A stretch of 64,000 nucleotides of DNA from Antricoccus suffuscus (GCF_003003235.1 NZ_PVUE01000010.1:62001-126000), one strand, 5' to 3'; counted from the first letter of the stretch, positions 9,252 through 18,925 are shown. The notes: generated from the sequence alone by a model not told the origin. A program made the numbers and translations.

Positions 9252-9458
9252 ATGTCATGGACCTGGCGTCTTGAAGCCAAGAGTGACAAGCAGTTCGACT
9301 CGATCGAAGTGCCCGCGTTCGACAACCAGTCCGATGCCGAGACCTGGATCGGTGACGAATGGCAGACGCTGCTCGATCACGGCGTCGACGCGGTCACGCT
9401 TCTCGAGGGCGACCGGATCGAGTACTCCGACATGAGCCTGCACCCGCCCCAGAACTAA
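9252..9458 (+). CDS. Small acidic protein downstream of gcvT
   Basis: A 68-residue acidic protein (MSWTWRLEAKSDKQFDS...) with no membrane segment or motif I can name. Conserved-looking features are the Trp-rich start and the pattern FDNQSDAETWIGDEWQTLLDHGVDAVTLLEGD, which suggests a small alpha/beta fold. It lies 20 nt after gcvT in the same direction, so it is probably cotranscribed. The ATG at 9252 was chosen over the longer open frame because the upstream part is antisense-like sequence inside gcvT. Function unknown. Confidence 0.75.
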   Translation: MSWTWRLEAKSDKQFDSIEVPAFDNQSDAETWIGDEWQTLLDHGVDAVTLLEGDRIEYSDMSLHPPQN

Positions 9459-9464
9459 CTGAAG

Positions 9465-10082
9465 TTAGATGGAGTCGCCGACTTTGACGACTGGTTTCGG
9501 GTAGCGGCCCTTGCGGAACATCAGCGCGCGCATGACGCCGTAGAAGATGAGGCTGCGCACGCGTTCTTTGGTCTTCGGGAACCGTTCGCGCACCGCCTTG
9601 CCGATCCGCCGTGCCAGCAACAGGGACTCGACGATGATGACCACGAAGACGATCAGCCAGATGTAGGTAAACACGTTGTATACCTGGACGTTGCGCTGCT
9701 GCATGCCGGTGAAGTAGAGCACCAGAAGTACGACCGCGAACAGCGGGAAGAACGAGGCGACGCTTCGCTTGGAGTCGACGAGGTTGCGGACGAAAGCTCG
9801 CTCGGGACCGGCGTCGCGCTTGGTCATGACCGGTTCGGCGGGCGCGACCCGGCCGGCCTTCACGTCTTCTTTGCGGGTCTTCGCCTGCTCGCGCATTCGA
9901 GCCCGCGCCTCTTTGCCGGTCTTTGGCGGCGGAGCGACCGGGCCGGAGCGACGGGGTTGTACGTCGCGGCGTTTCGGGGTCGGTTTCCCCTTCGGCGCCG
10001 TCGGGTCGAAAGGTTCGGCAGGGATCGCGCGAGGAGTGCTCTGCGCTTCGACGGGTTCGGGCTTAGACCAAGGCATCTTCAT
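9465..10082 (-). CDS. DUF3043-family membrane protein
   Basis: A 205-residue protein with a charged, Pro/Lys/Arg-rich cytoplasmic N-terminus (~1-105, including KRRDVQPRRSGPVAPPPKTGK and KEARARMREQAKTRKED) and two membrane spans (around SFFPLFAVVLLVLYFTG and FTYIWLIVFVVIIVESLLL), then a basic tail ending KPVVKVGDSI. This is the DUF3043 architecture of Actinobacteria (Rv2206 family). The function is unknown. It converges on the 68-aa gene with a 6-bp gap, and lies 26 nt downstream of the GNAT gene on the same strand, so they may be cotranscribed. Confidence 0.85.
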   Translation of the reverse strand: MKMPWSKPEPVEAQSTPRAIPAEPFDPTAPKGKPTPKRRDVQPRRSGPVAPPPKTGKEARARMREQAKTRKEDVKAGRVAPAEPVMTKRDAGPERAFVRNLVDSKRSVASFFPLFAVVLLVLYFTGMQQRNVQVYNVFTYIWLIVFVVIIVESLLLARRIGKAVRERFPKTKERVRSLIFYGVMRALMFRKGRYPKPVVKVGDSI

Positions 10083-10108
10083 GATGCCAACAGGTTACCT
10101 GCGCCGAG

Positions 10109-11017
10109 TTAGCCCAGAGCGTCGTGGGGAAGGTACGGCGCCGGCAGGGCCATTCCGCGCACGACGACGGGCCCGGCCAGATGCAGACTCATGCCAAGGC
10201 GACGTACGACATCAAAGGCCCATCGCTGTTCGCTGGTGATATTGCGGACCAGCGCGACCGAGCCGCTCTCGCCGGATGCCAAGCACCCGACTAGCAGTTC
10301 CCGGGCAAGCGCCGTACTGGAAGCAGCGACGGTGAGGGGGGAGCCGTTCGGGTGCGCGTAGGCGTAGCCGTACGCCGTTCCCTGCTCGGCGACAAACAGC
10401 CTGCTGCTAGCCGCGAGCAGGTCATGGTCGGGGCCGCGACTTGCACCGCGCAGCCGACGGTCGGTCGTGACACACAGTTCGCGGTCGCTGTCGTCGCCGT
10501 CGCGGACAGATCGGATCACGGGCAGCCGGCCGCGGTCGATCGCACCTTCGGCGCGCATCGCCGGGTGCACGTCATAGTTCCAGGGGAAGAGGAAGCGAAT
10601 TGTCTCGTCGGCGCGTACGACGCCGAGTGAGCGGGGGAACGTGTCGACCATCTGATGCATCGGCTGCATCAGCGATTGTGCATAGCCCTTGCCTTGGGCC
10701 TTGGGCGCCACGGCCGTCAGCGACATGACGAACATGCCTTCGCGGTTCATCGCCATGACGGCGGCTTTGATCGACCCCGACTCCTCGAGCACGAGACAGG
10801 TCTCGGGATCGGTTTTCAGGATGTGTTCGGCCAGTTGTAGTGACGTGATCCGCTCGCCTTCCTCGGCGTCGGCGCGTCGGTCGGACCAAGGCTCGATGCC
10901 TCGGGACTCCTGCAGATCCGAGAAGGTCTCCTTGTAGGCGCGTTTGGCGATTTTCACCACCTGTGCAAGATCGTCCGGACGCATCGGCCGTACGGTTGGC
11001 TGCGGGGTCGAGGACAC
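10109..11017 (-). CDS. GNAT-family N-acetyltransferase
   Basis: Residues ~7-150 form a GNAT domain: TVRPMRPDDLAQVVKIAKRAY at the start, then a central strand MSLTAVAPKAQGKGYAQSLM carrying the acetyl-CoA pyrophosphate-binding pattern (Q-G-K-G-Y-A). The C-terminal half (~180-302) looks like a second, degenerate GNAT lobe. The substrate cannot be inferred. The start is GTG at 11017, with AAAGG about a dozen bases upstream. It is divergent from glycerate kinase across 87 bp and is transcribed toward the DUF3043 gene. Confidence 0.75.
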   Translation of the reverse strand: MSSTPQPTVRPMRPDDLAQVVKIAKRAYKETFSDLQESRGIEPWSDRRADAEEGERITSLQLAEHILKTDPETCLVLEESGSIKAAVMAMNREGMFVMSLTAVAPKAQGKGYAQSLMQPMHQMVDTFPRSLGVVRADETIRFLFPWNYDVHPAMRAEGAIDRGRLPVIRSVRDGDDSDRELCVTTDRRLRGASRGPDHDLLAASSRLFVAEQGTAYGYAYAHPNGSPLTVAASSTALARELLVGCLASGESGSVALVRNITSEQRWAFDVVRRLGMSLHLAGPVVVRGMALPAPYLPHDALG

Positions 11018-11104
11018 CGGTCTGAGGCCTTTCTGAGGAAATCTTGACTGCGACAGCTGATAGGACGGAGTGGCTGGACCAATGCCTGAAACGGTAATGC
11101 ATCG

Positions 11105-12226
11105 ATGAAGGTGCTCGTGGCACCGGATTCATTCGGCGAGACGATGACCGCCCGTATCGCGGCCGAGGCGATTCATCGCGGTTGGTTGCGCGTCCGGCCG
11201 GACGACGAGATCGTGCTCCGGCCGATGTCGGACGGCGGTCCCGGGTTCATCGACGCCGTCAGCTCCTCGCAAGCCGGGCGCCTGATCGACGTGCCGACCA
11301 CCGATCCGTTAGGGCGTCCGGTGACCGCGCAGGTATTCGTTTCAGAGGAAGGTCCGGCGTACGTCGAGTCGGCGCAGGCGGCGGGTCTGCATTTGCTGGC
11401 ACCGGCCGAACGCGATCCGCGGGTCACTTCGTCGTACGGCGTCGGCGCGATGCTGCTCGCAGCGGCCGAGGCGGGCGCGACGGTGATCTACGTCGGGCTC
11501 GGCGGCTCCGGTACCAATGATGGTGGGGCCGGCATGCTCGCGGCGGTCGGGATCGTCGGCTACGACGCGGCAGGGTCCGCCCTTCCGCCTGGCGCATTGC
11601 CGCTGATCGCGCTCGACCACTTCGACGGGTTCCCGCTGCTGCGCCGTTCGCGGGTCGTCGCCGCGTCCGACGTGGACAATCCGCTGCTCGGCATCAATGG
11701 CGCGTCCGCGATCTTCGGGCCGCAGAAGGGCGCCGACCGGGGCGTCGTGCAGCAGCTCGACATCGCGCTGAGCCGGTTCGCAGAGATCGCAGTCCGCGAT
11801 ATTCCACCCGCGCCGGACAACCTGGCCGCACTGCCTGGAGCCGGGGCCGCCGGCGGACTGGGCGCGGCGATCTTCGCGCTCAACGGGCGGCGCGAGTCTG
11901 GGATACAGATCGTGATGGACGCCGTACGGTTCGGGACTGCTCTGGAGTCGGCGCAACTGGTGGTCACCGGCGAGGGCAAGTTTGACGAGCAGACGCTGGC
12001 CGGCAAGGTCGCGGTCGGCGTCGCCGGCGCCGCACGGGAGTACGCCGTACCCTGTGTCGCCGTCGCCGGCCAGGTCGATCTGGGGCGTCGGCGCGCCGCT
12101 GCGTACGGTTTCGATGCGGAGTACTCAATGGCGGAGCGGGCCGGCTCGATCTCACGGGCTATGGACGAGCCGGTGGCGACCCTGGAAATGCTCGCCGAGA
12201 CTGTGGCGAAGGACTGGAGCCGCTGA
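11105..12226 (+). CDS. glxK: Glycerate kinase
   Basis: Phosphorylates D-glycerate, feeding it to glycolysis. The protein matches the GlxK/GarK family: it opens MKVLVAPDSFGETMTARIAAEAI, then SDGGPGFIDAV, the IYVGLGGSGTNDGGAGMLAAVG phosphate-binding region, and NPLLGINGASAIFGPQKGA in the C-terminal half; VVTGEGKFDEQTLAGK near the end is the last family signature. Length 373 aa is typical. Neighbours match the conserved order glycerate kinase-erpA. No other glyoxylate pathway gene is nearby. Confidence 0.94.
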   Translation: MKVLVAPDSFGETMTARIAAEAIHRGWLRVRPDDEIVLRPMSDGGPGFIDAVSSSQAGRLIDVPTTDPLGRPVTAQVFVSEEGPAYVESAQAAGLHLLAPAERDPRVTSSYGVGAMLLAAAEAGATVIYVGLGGSGTNDGGAGMLAAVGIVGYDAAGSALPPGALPLIALDHFDGFPLLRRSRVVAASDVDNPLLGINGASAIFGPQKGADRGVVQQLDIALSRFAEIAVRDIPPAPDNLAALPGAGAAGGLGAAIFALNGRRESGIQIVMDAVRFGTALESAQLVVTGEGKFDEQTLAGKVAVGVAGAAREYAVPCVAVAGQVDLGRRRAAAYGFDAEYSMAERAGSISRAMDEPVATLEMLAETVAKDWSR

Positions 12227-12394
12227 CAACGGTGAGTTACCTCGCCGCAGTCGACCTTCAGGGTGTATATGTGGGAACATGGGCGGGGTAAGGCATCCTC
12301 CACGGATCCGGAATAGTTCCGCAGCCGGACGCGTTGCACCGACGACTTATTAGAGATTCACCCAGATATAGCTCAACGACAGATGAGGTAGACC

Positions 12395-12742
12395 ATGACT
12401 GTCCAGGACGTAGCCGCCGACGGCATCAAGCTCTCCGACAACGCAGCGGCCAAAGTCAAGTCACTGCTAGGCCAGGAAGGGCGCGATGACTTGCGACTGC
12501 GCGTCGCCGTGCAGCCAGGCGGTTGTTCGGGCCTGCGTTACCAGCTGTTCTTCGACGAACGCTCGTTGGACGGTGACGCCATTACCGACTTCGGCGGCGT
12601 TGAAGTCGTCGTCGACCGGATGAGCGTTCCGTATCTCGGTGGTGCGCAGATCGACTTCGTCGACACCATTGAGAAGCAAGGCTTCACCATCGACAACCCC
12701 AACGCTACGGGTTCGTGCGCGTGCGGTGACAGCTTCAGCTAA
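12395..12742 (+). CDS. erpA: Iron-sulfur cluster insertion protein (HesB/IscA family)
   Basis: A 115-residue A-type carrier that delivers Fe-S clusters to apoproteins. The three ligand cysteines are present: Cys44 in PGGCSGLRY and Cys108/Cys110 in the C-terminal GSCACGDSFS. This C-A-C tail is typical of actinobacterial members. It is preceded by a 168-bp leader region containing AGATGAGGT close to the start, and is closed by a strong bidirectional terminator. Potential clients in the window are the QcrA Rieske centre and others elsewhere. Confidence 0.94.
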   Translation: MTVQDVAADGIKLSDNAAAKVKSLLGQEGRDDLRLRVAVQPGGCSGLRYQLFFDERSLDGDAITDFGGVEVVVDRMSVPYLGGAQIDFVDTIEKQGFTIDNPNATGSCACGDSFS

Positions 12743-12761
12743 CCCACTTCGGTTCTTACCC

Positions 12762-12797
12762 AAACGACCCCCACAGATCACACTGTGGGGGTCGTTT
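12762..12797. terminator. Bidirectional intrinsic terminator between erpA and thiolase
   Basis: A perfect 15-bp stem, AAACGACCCCCACAG (12762-12776) pairing with 12783-12797, with the 6-base loop ATCACA. It ends in TTT on the plus strand and AAA precedes it, so it can stop transcription from both convergent genes. Confidence 0.85.
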
Positions 12798-12816
12798 GCA
12801 TCTTGGATGTGAAGCG

Positions 12817-14037
12817 TTAGCTCTCCACACGCTCGAAGATGGCTGCTAACCCCTGGCCGCCACCGATGCACATCGTCTCGAGGCCGTATTTGCTGCCGCG
12901 ACGCTTCATCTCGTGCGCCATCGTGGCGAGGATGCGTCCACCGGTGGCGCCGACTGGGTGGCCGAGCGAGATGCCGGAACCGTTGACATTGAGCCGGTCG
13001 TAGTCGGACGCCGCAAACTTCCACTCGCGCAGGCAGGCGATGGCCTGCGCGGCGAATGCCTCGTTGAGCTCGATGAGGTCGATGTCGGCAAGGCTGAGCT
13101 CGGCCCGTGCGAGTGCCTTGGCGACGGCCGGAACCGGTCCGATACCCATCGTGCGCGGAGGTACGCCGGCGTGCGCCCACGTGACCAGCTTCAGATACGG
13201 CTGCAGACCCAGTTTGTCAGCGTTTTCGCGGGTGGTGATGATGCTCATCGAAGCGCCGTCATTTTGACCGCTGGAGTTGCCGGCGGTGACGGTCGAGTTG
13301 GGGTCGATCTTGGCGCGGACGGGCTTGAGCTTCTGCAGGATCTCGATCGTCGTGTCGGGCCGCGGGTGCTCGTCCTCGTCGACGATTCGCGCCGGCGCCT
13401 TGCGGGTTGCCGGGATCTCGACACCGAGAATTTCGTCCTTGAAGCGGCCTTCACGCATGGCGGCCGCGGCCTTCATCTGCGAGTTGTAGGAGAACTCGTC
13501 CTGTTCCTCGCGGCTGATGTTGTATTCCTCGCGCAGGTTTTCGGCGGTCTCAAGCATGCCGCCATCGACCGGGAAGCTCACTCCGCCAGCGGTAACCCGG
13601 CCGCGTGCGAGCCGGTCCATGAGCTCGACTCCGTCGCCCTTGACACCGCGTCGCAGCCCCAGCACGTAGTGCTCGGTGTTGGACATCGATTCGGCTCCGC
13701 CGGCCACGACCGTGGTGCTCGCGCCGGTCGCTACCTGCATAATGCCGTTGAGTACGGCCTGCAGGCCAGACCCGCACCGCCGGTCGACCTGAAACCCGCC
13801 AGTCTCTATGCCGAGTCCCGCGTCCAACGCCGCGATACGCCCGATTGCCGGGCTCTCGCCGTTGGGGTAGCACTGACCCAGGATGACGTCGTCGACCTGG
13901 CCTTCTTTGAGGCCGGTCCGTTCGATAAGGCCCTTGAGCAGGGCGGTGGCCAGCTCTGGGGCGCTCAGCGGTGTGAACACTCCTTGGAACCCGCCCACGG
14001 CGGTGCGAACCGGCTCGCAGACAACGACTTCAGTCAT
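12817..14037 (-). CDS. Acetyl-CoA acyltransferase (thiolase)
   Basis: A thiolase of 406 aa. The acyl-accepting cysteine is Cys88 in VDRRCGSGLQAV; the C-terminal catalytic residues appear in SLGHPVGATGGRI (His) and ETMCIGGGQGLA (second Cys). It could work in beta-oxidation (thiolysis) or condense acetyl-CoA; sequence alone does not decide. It lies 79 bp downstream of the acyl-CoA ligase on the same strand, which suggests a small acyl-CoA module. GAAGGG precedes the ATG by 6 nt. Confidence 0.93.
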   Translation of the reverse strand: MTEVVVCEPVRTAVGGFQGVFTPLSAPELATALLKGLIERTGLKEGQVDDVILGQCYPNGESPAIGRIAALDAGLGIETGGFQVDRRCGSGLQAVLNGIMQVATGASTTVVAGGAESMSNTEHYVLGLRRGVKGDGVELMDRLARGRVTAGGVSFPVDGGMLETAENLREEYNISREEQDEFSYNSQMKAAAAMREGRFKDEILGVEIPATRKAPARIVDEDEHPRPDTTIEILQKLKPVRAKIDPNSTVTAGNSSGQNDGASMSIITTRENADKLGLQPYLKLVTWAHAGVPPRTMGIGPVPAVAKALARAELSLADIDLIELNEAFAAQAIACLREWKFAASDYDRLNVNGSGISLGHPVGATGGRILATMAHEMKRRGSKYGLETMCIGGGQGLAAIFERVES

Positions 14038-14116
14038 GGCTCAACCCTTCAGTTTCGATTTTCTATAGAATGATGTATTGGTTCATAGTAGGAGAACCGG
14101 CGACGCAACAGCAGTC

Positions 14117-15745
14117 CTAGACCGTGAGATCTTGGGCCCACTCGCGCAGTTGCGCGGTGCGGATCTTGTCGCCATTGGTGCCCGAGGTGAGCGGCATCTT
14201 GTCGATGAACTGGACGCGGTCCGGGACCTTGTACTTCGCAAGCGAATCGCGACACCAGTGTTGGACTTCGCTCTCGGTGAGTGTTCCGCCGGCGGCAAGC
14301 ACGGCGTATGCGACGGCGTGCTCGGCGCCGTCGGCGTCCTTGATGCCGACAACCTTCGTGGTCTCAATCTGTGGATGCGCGAGTAGCCGAATCTCTATCT
14401 CGTACGGGTCTACGAGATAGCCCTTGAGCCGCAACACGTCGCCTATCCGGCAGACGTACGTCATCCGCCCGTCCGCGTCGACACTGCCCAGGTCGCCGCT
14501 TTTGAACCAGCCGTCCGGCGTAAACGACGCGCGCGCGGCGTCCGGATTGCCCAGATAGGCGTTGACTACTGTCGGCCCGCCGAACTGAAGCTCGCCGTCC
14601 GTACCGTCGGGGAGAGGTTCGTCAGTCTCAGGATCAACCACGCGCACCTTGATCTGATCGGACATCATCCGCCCTCCGGGAGTGAACCGCTGCGGCATCG
14701 GGTCGTCGATGTCGCGCGAGCACAGCAGCGAGAAGACCTCGGACGAGCCGTATAACCCAACGACCGCGGCGTCGAAGTTGTCGTGTGCCCATGGCGCGAT
14801 CTCCGCGACCTTGCCCATGAAGTCGGCCAGTCCGGCCCAACGCCACGCGCTCAGGTCTTCTCTGGTGTCCTGCCATGCCCTGCGCAGCCGGACCATCATG
14901 TCGTCGCCCGCAACGATATGCGTCACGGCGTACTTCGCCATGTTGGCCAGGATCTGTGGTTCTTTGAACACCGGCTCAAGCAGGCAGACTCCACCGCCGG
15001 CCATGGTGGCCATCGCGGTCATGAAGCCGAAAACGCCGGACAGCGGCAGCATGCACTCGATCGCGTCGCCATCGCGAATCTCGATCCGCTCGGCGACCGC
15101 AATGGCATGCCCGACGACACCATTCTCATCGTGCGCCGCCAGTTTGGGCATCCCGGTCGACCCGGACGTGGTGAAGGCGGTCATGAGCCGGTCCCCAAAG
15201 TCACCGTCCGGCGGCGTGATCGGGCGCTCGCCGTACTCCGGCGCCCAGACTCCGTTGCCGCAGTCGTACGGCGAGAGCTCCGCCGGGGCGGGCCGATGGG
15301 GGCCGGCGACTACCGCGATGAGCGGCGGCGGGGCAGTGGACGCCTTGACCGACTTGTGCAGCCGGTCGCGCAGGTCGAGCCCGACGAAGCCGTCCGCGAT
15401 TGCCAGCACCTTCGGACGGGCGCAGTTAAGCAAGTGAGCGACCTCGTCGACGTTATAGCGGGTGTTGACGCCGATGATGTGCGCCCCGAGTCCGCTCGCG
15501 GCGATCTGCCAGCACAGTGCGTCACTCCAGTTGGGCAGCCACACTGCGACGCAGTCGTCGGTGGTAACGCCTCGGGTACGGAGTTGTTCGCGAAGATCGC
15601 AGCTGCGCTGCAGCAGCTGAGTGCGAGTCAGAGCCTTGTCACCACCTGCATCGGCATCGATAACAGCGACGGCGTGCGGATTTCGATCGGTCCAGGAGAC
15701 GAGCAAGTCATGCAAGCTCGGGACCGGGTCTGGACGGCGTGTCAT
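14117..15745 (-). CDS. AMP-dependent acyl-CoA synthetase/ligase
   Basis: An adenylate-forming enzyme of 542 aa that activates a carboxylic acid with ATP and CoA. The phosphate-binding loop TTSGSTGMPKLAAH is near residue 190, the adenosine-contact motif GLYGSSEVFSLL is mid-protein, and DGWFKSGDLG plus a C-terminal catalytic lysine in GTNGDKIRTAQL complete the fold. The substrate acid is not predictable. It sits 23 bp after asnB and upstream of the thiolase, so it is probably cotranscribed with both. Confidence 0.92.
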   Translation of the reverse strand: MTRRPDPVPSLHDLLVSWTDRNPHAVAVIDADAGGDKALTRTQLLQRSCDLREQLRTRGVTTDDCVAVWLPNWSDALCWQIAASGLGAHIIGVNTRYNVDEVAHLLNCARPKVLAIADGFVGLDLRDRLHKSVKASTAPPPLIAVVAGPHRPAPAELSPYDCGNGVWAPEYGERPITPPDGDFGDRLMTAFTTSGSTGMPKLAAHDENGVVGHAIAVAERIEIRDGDAIECMLPLSGVFGFMTAMATMAGGGVCLLEPVFKEPQILANMAKYAVTHIVAGDDMMVRLRRAWQDTREDLSAWRWAGLADFMGKVAEIAPWAHDNFDAAVVGLYGSSEVFSLLCSRDIDDPMPQRFTPGGRMMSDQIKVRVVDPETDEPLPDGTDGELQFGGPTVVNAYLGNPDAARASFTPDGWFKSGDLGSVDADGRMTYVCRIGDVLRLKGYLVDPYEIEIRLLAHPQIETTKVVGIKDADGAEHAVAYAVLAAGGTLTESEVQHWCRDSLAKYKVPDRVQFIDKMPLTSGTNGDKIRTAQLREWAQDLTV

Positions 15746-15768
15746 TTGTATAGGACTCCCAAGTAGGG

Positions 15769-17682
15769 CTACAGGCGGACGGGGTAATGCGTCTGCGGGA
15801 TTTCGGGGCTGATCCGTCGCTCGATGAAAATTCCATGCCAGATCAGGAATACAAGTACCGTCCAGATCTTTCGCGACAGGTCCAGCGGGCCAGCACGGTG
15901 CGCCTCGAGCATCCGGCTGATAGCCGGCAGATCGATCAGGTCGCCCGCGCCGGAATCAGCGATGACTCCGCGAGCCCAGTCGTACAGCTCATCCTTGAGC
16001 CAATGCCGGGTCGGCACGGGGAAGCCGAGCTTGCGGCGGTTGAAGATATGTGGCGGCACGATCTGCTTCAAACCTTGCCGCAGCGCGTATTTTGTCGTGG
16101 CCTTGGTGACTCGCTCGGACACCGGGAGGGTGGCGGCCAGCCGGTAGACTTCTTTATCGAGGAATGGCACCCGCAGCTCGAGAGAGTTGGCCATGGTCAC
16201 CTTGTCGGCCTTGACCAGGATATCTCCGCGCAGCCAGGTGAACAGGTCGATGTACTGCATCTTGGTGACATCGTCGTACTGCGCGCACCGGCTGTAGAGG
16301 TCGCGGGTGACGTCCATGATCGTGGCGTTGGGGTCTCGGACCTTGAGGAAGTCAAGCTCGTCATCGCGGAACAGCCGGGCGTTGCCGTAGTAGCGCTCCT
16401 GGATCGGGATCGACCCTCGGCGCAGTAGATCCTTGCCGCGCATCCCGTCCGGTAGCTTCTTCGACACGGAGCCCAGAAGCGCCTTAACGCTGCCCGGGAC
16501 ATGCTCAAATGCCTTGAGGGACAGTGGTTCGCGGTAGATGTTGTAGCCGCCGAACAACTCGTCGGCGCCCTCACCGGACAGCACGACCTTGACGTGCTTG
16601 CGCGCCTCGCGGGCGATGAACCACAGCGGGACGAGAGCCGGATCGGCGACCGGGTCGTCGAGGTACCAGATGATCAGCGGCACGGCCCCCGCGAACTCCT
16701 CGGGCGTGACGAGCTTAGTGATGTGTTCGACCCCGATCGCCTCGGCAGACTCGGCGGCCACGTCGATCTCGGAGAAACCGTCGCGTTCGAAGCCGACGGT
16801 AAACGTCAGCAGGCCCGGGTTATAGCGCTTGGCGAGCGCCGCGATTGCGGTGGAGTCGATGCCGCCGGACAGGAACGAGCCGACCGTCACGTCGGCGCGC
16901 ATATGCATCCGGACCGAGTCGTCGAGGGTGTCAGCGATGCGTTTGTAGAGGTCGGCTCGGGCGGTCTCGGACCTGACCGGAGCGATCGGGAAGGTCGGGT
17001 TGAAGTATCGCCGCGTGCTCACCTTGCCGTCCTGCACTGCGAACGACATACCGGACTCGAGCCGGCGTACGGTCTGCTGCATCGAGGCCGGCTCCGGCAC
17101 ATACTGCAAGGTGAGGTAGTCCTGCAGCGCCCGAGTATCGACCGGCAGCGGTTCGCCGCCGCCTTCGAGCAGCGCTAGCAGGCACTTTTTCTCGCTGCCG
17201 AAGTACGTCGTACCGTCGACCGTCGCGATATAAAGGGGCTTGATCCCGAAGTAGTCGCGCGCGCCGAACAACCGCTTGTCGCGCGAGTCCCAGATCACGA
17301 ACGCGAACATGCCGCGCAGCTTGTCGACACAGTCGTCGCCGTAGTACTTGTACGCCGCGACGATCGCCTCGGTGTCGCCGTCGGTGTGAAACGTGGCGCC
17401 GAACTTCTCGGCCAGCTCGGTACGCAGCTCAAGGTAGTTGTAGATCTCGCCGTTGAACACAATCCGGTAGCGTCCGTCGTCGTACGACAGCGGCTGGGAA
17501 GAACCTTCGATGTCGATGATCGCGAGCCTGGCGAAACCGAACACCACGTCGTCGTCGTACCAGATTTGAGTGTCGTCCGGGCCGCGGTGATGCATCAGCG
17601 GCAGCGCGGCCTCCAACGCGTCGGCTCGCCGAGCACCGTCCGCCGAGCTATCAGTGCATATCGATCCCAGCAGGCCGCACAC
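15769..17682 (-). CDS. asnB: Asparagine synthase (glutamine-hydrolysing)
   Basis: Makes asparagine from aspartate, glutamine and ATP. The mature N-terminal Cys2 nucleophile (MCGLLGSI), the glutaminase motifs RLAIID and FNGEIYNY, and the synthetase PP-loop FLSGGIDSTAIAAL (~265) are all seen, followed by VLSGEGADELFGGY. At 637 aa it is the length of the actinobacterial AsnB/LtsA group, which is also linked to amidation of cell-wall meso-DAP. It lies 51 bp downstream of the nucleoside hydrolase on the same strand. Confidence 0.94.
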   Translation of the reverse strand: MCGLLGSICTDSSADGARRADALEAALPLMHHRGPDDTQIWYDDDVVFGFARLAIIDIEGSSQPLSYDDGRYRIVFNGEIYNYLELRTELAEKFGATFHTDGDTEAIVAAYKYYGDDCVDKLRGMFAFVIWDSRDKRLFGARDYFGIKPLYIATVDGTTYFGSEKKCLLALLEGGGEPLPVDTRALQDYLTLQYVPEPASMQQTVRRLESGMSFAVQDGKVSTRRYFNPTFPIAPVRSETARADLYKRIADTLDDSVRMHMRADVTVGSFLSGGIDSTAIAALAKRYNPGLLTFTVGFERDGFSEIDVAAESAEAIGVEHITKLVTPEEFAGAVPLIIWYLDDPVADPALVPLWFIAREARKHVKVVLSGEGADELFGGYNIYREPLSLKAFEHVPGSVKALLGSVSKKLPDGMRGKDLLRRGSIPIQERYYGNARLFRDDELDFLKVRDPNATIMDVTRDLYSRCAQYDDVTKMQYIDLFTWLRGDILVKADKVTMANSLELRVPFLDKEVYRLAATLPVSERVTKATTKYALRQGLKQIVPPHIFNRRKLGFPVPTRHWLKDELYDWARGVIADSGAGDLIDLPAISRMLEAHRAGPLDLSRKIWTVLVFLIWHGIFIERRISPEIPQTHYPVRL

Positions 17683-17733
17683 ACGGTTCCCTTCGATTGG
17701 AGCAGAGTCGTTACAGCGTAACGACTCGCGCGC

Positions 17734-18771
17734 CTACAACCGGTGTTCGGTCATCGTGGCGGTCACTTGTGCGAACGCGTCACTCATCACATCCCAGAAG
17801 GCGTCGGTGTCGAGCTCCGTGGCGACCAGCGAGTTGGCCGTGCGCCCGGTCGTCGCATCTGGATCATCCTTCGCGGCGACGCCGAAGTCGACGACGCTCA
17901 TGCCCGACGTGTAGGCGCCCGCGGTCTCGATGTTGGTCCGCGCGCGCCGAGTGCGAAACAAATCGGGCCGTAAGCAGTAGGCGACGGCGCAGGCGTCGTG
18001 GACCGCAGGGCCTAGGTGCTGCTCGCCGAGCCCGTTGTCGAAGTAGTTGGCGATCGACGGTATGAGCAGATTGTCCGACAGCGGCCCGTAGGCCCGCCAC
18101 CGATCAAGTACGTCGCGGTCGATGCGTGCCTGCAGCGTGAGGTCAAGCCCGATCAGCACCGGCGACCAGCCCGCGCCGAAGACGACCGCCGCCGCCTCGG
18201 GATCAGCGAAGAAGTTGAACTCTGCGGCCGGCGTGATATTGCCCCGCGTGTAGGACCCGCCCATGATGACGAACTCGCGGGCCCACTCGACGATGCGCGG
18301 CTCCTTGCGGACCGCCAGCGCGACGTTGGTCATCGGCCCGATCGCGATCAACGTGATCTCACCCGGCGCTGCGGCGAGCTGCTCGATGATGAAGTCAGGA
18401 CCGAACCCCGGCGTGAGGGAGCGGGTGTGCTCGGGTACGGGTGCTCCGCCTAGTCCATCCGAGCCGTGGACATGTTCGGCGAACACGCTTGGCCGGGTGA
18501 GGGGGAGTGCCGAGCCCGCAACGACAGGTGTCTCCGGGCTGCCGAAGAACTCGGTGAGTCTGAGGGCGTTGGCCGTCGTGCGCGACAAGGGGACATTGCC
18601 CGCGACGGTCGTCACGCCGACCAGCTCCGCGGACGGCGTACCGAGCACCAGGGCGAGCGCCATCGCATCGTCGATGCCTGGATCGCAGTCGAGCAGGATC
18701 CGGGCACGTACGCCGGTCGGTGAACGATCGTCGGTGCTTGGACCGGCCTCGGTACTGGTGTGATGCTTCAC
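17734..18771 (-). CDS. Inosine-uridine preferring nucleoside hydrolase family
   Basis: A 345-aa enzyme that cleaves the N-glycosidic bond of ribonucleosides. The calcium-binding signature LLDCDPGIDDAMALA is at residues ~27-41, LIAIGPMTNVALA and the EFNFFADPEAAAVVF motif follow, and HDACAVAYCL near the C-terminus carries a catalytic His and an Asp ligand. Start is GTG at 18771, with AGGGAA 7 nt upstream. In the mycobacterial order this slot holds adenosine kinase, so nucleoside salvage seems to be served by a different enzyme here. It heads the leftward operon with asnB. Confidence 0.9.
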   Translation of the reverse strand: MKHHTSTEAGPSTDDRSPTGVRARILLDCDPGIDDAMALALVLGTPSAELVGVTTVAGNVPLSRTTANALRLTEFFGSPETPVVAGSALPLTRPSVFAEHVHGSDGLGGAPVPEHTRSLTPGFGPDFIIEQLAAAPGEITLIAIGPMTNVALAVRKEPRIVEWAREFVIMGGSYTRGNITPAAEFNFFADPEAAAVVFGAGWSPVLIGLDLTLQARIDRDVLDRWRAYGPLSDNLLIPSIANYFDNGLGEQHLGPAVHDACAVAYCLRPDLFRTRRARTNIETAGAYTSGMSVVDFGVAAKDDPDATTGRTANSLVATELDTDAFWDVMSDAFAQVTATMTEHRL

Positions 18772-18925
18772 GTGGGGTTCCCTTCAGATCGCGACGCGCC
18801 GGTCTCGAACACCGACCCGAAGCGCTCATCCTAGGTGCGTTCCATTACGCTAGCGACGTACATCTGGATCCGTAAGACTTCGGTGATTCGGTGTGCGATC
18901 GAGTCGCGACATTTTCAAGGTCGCA

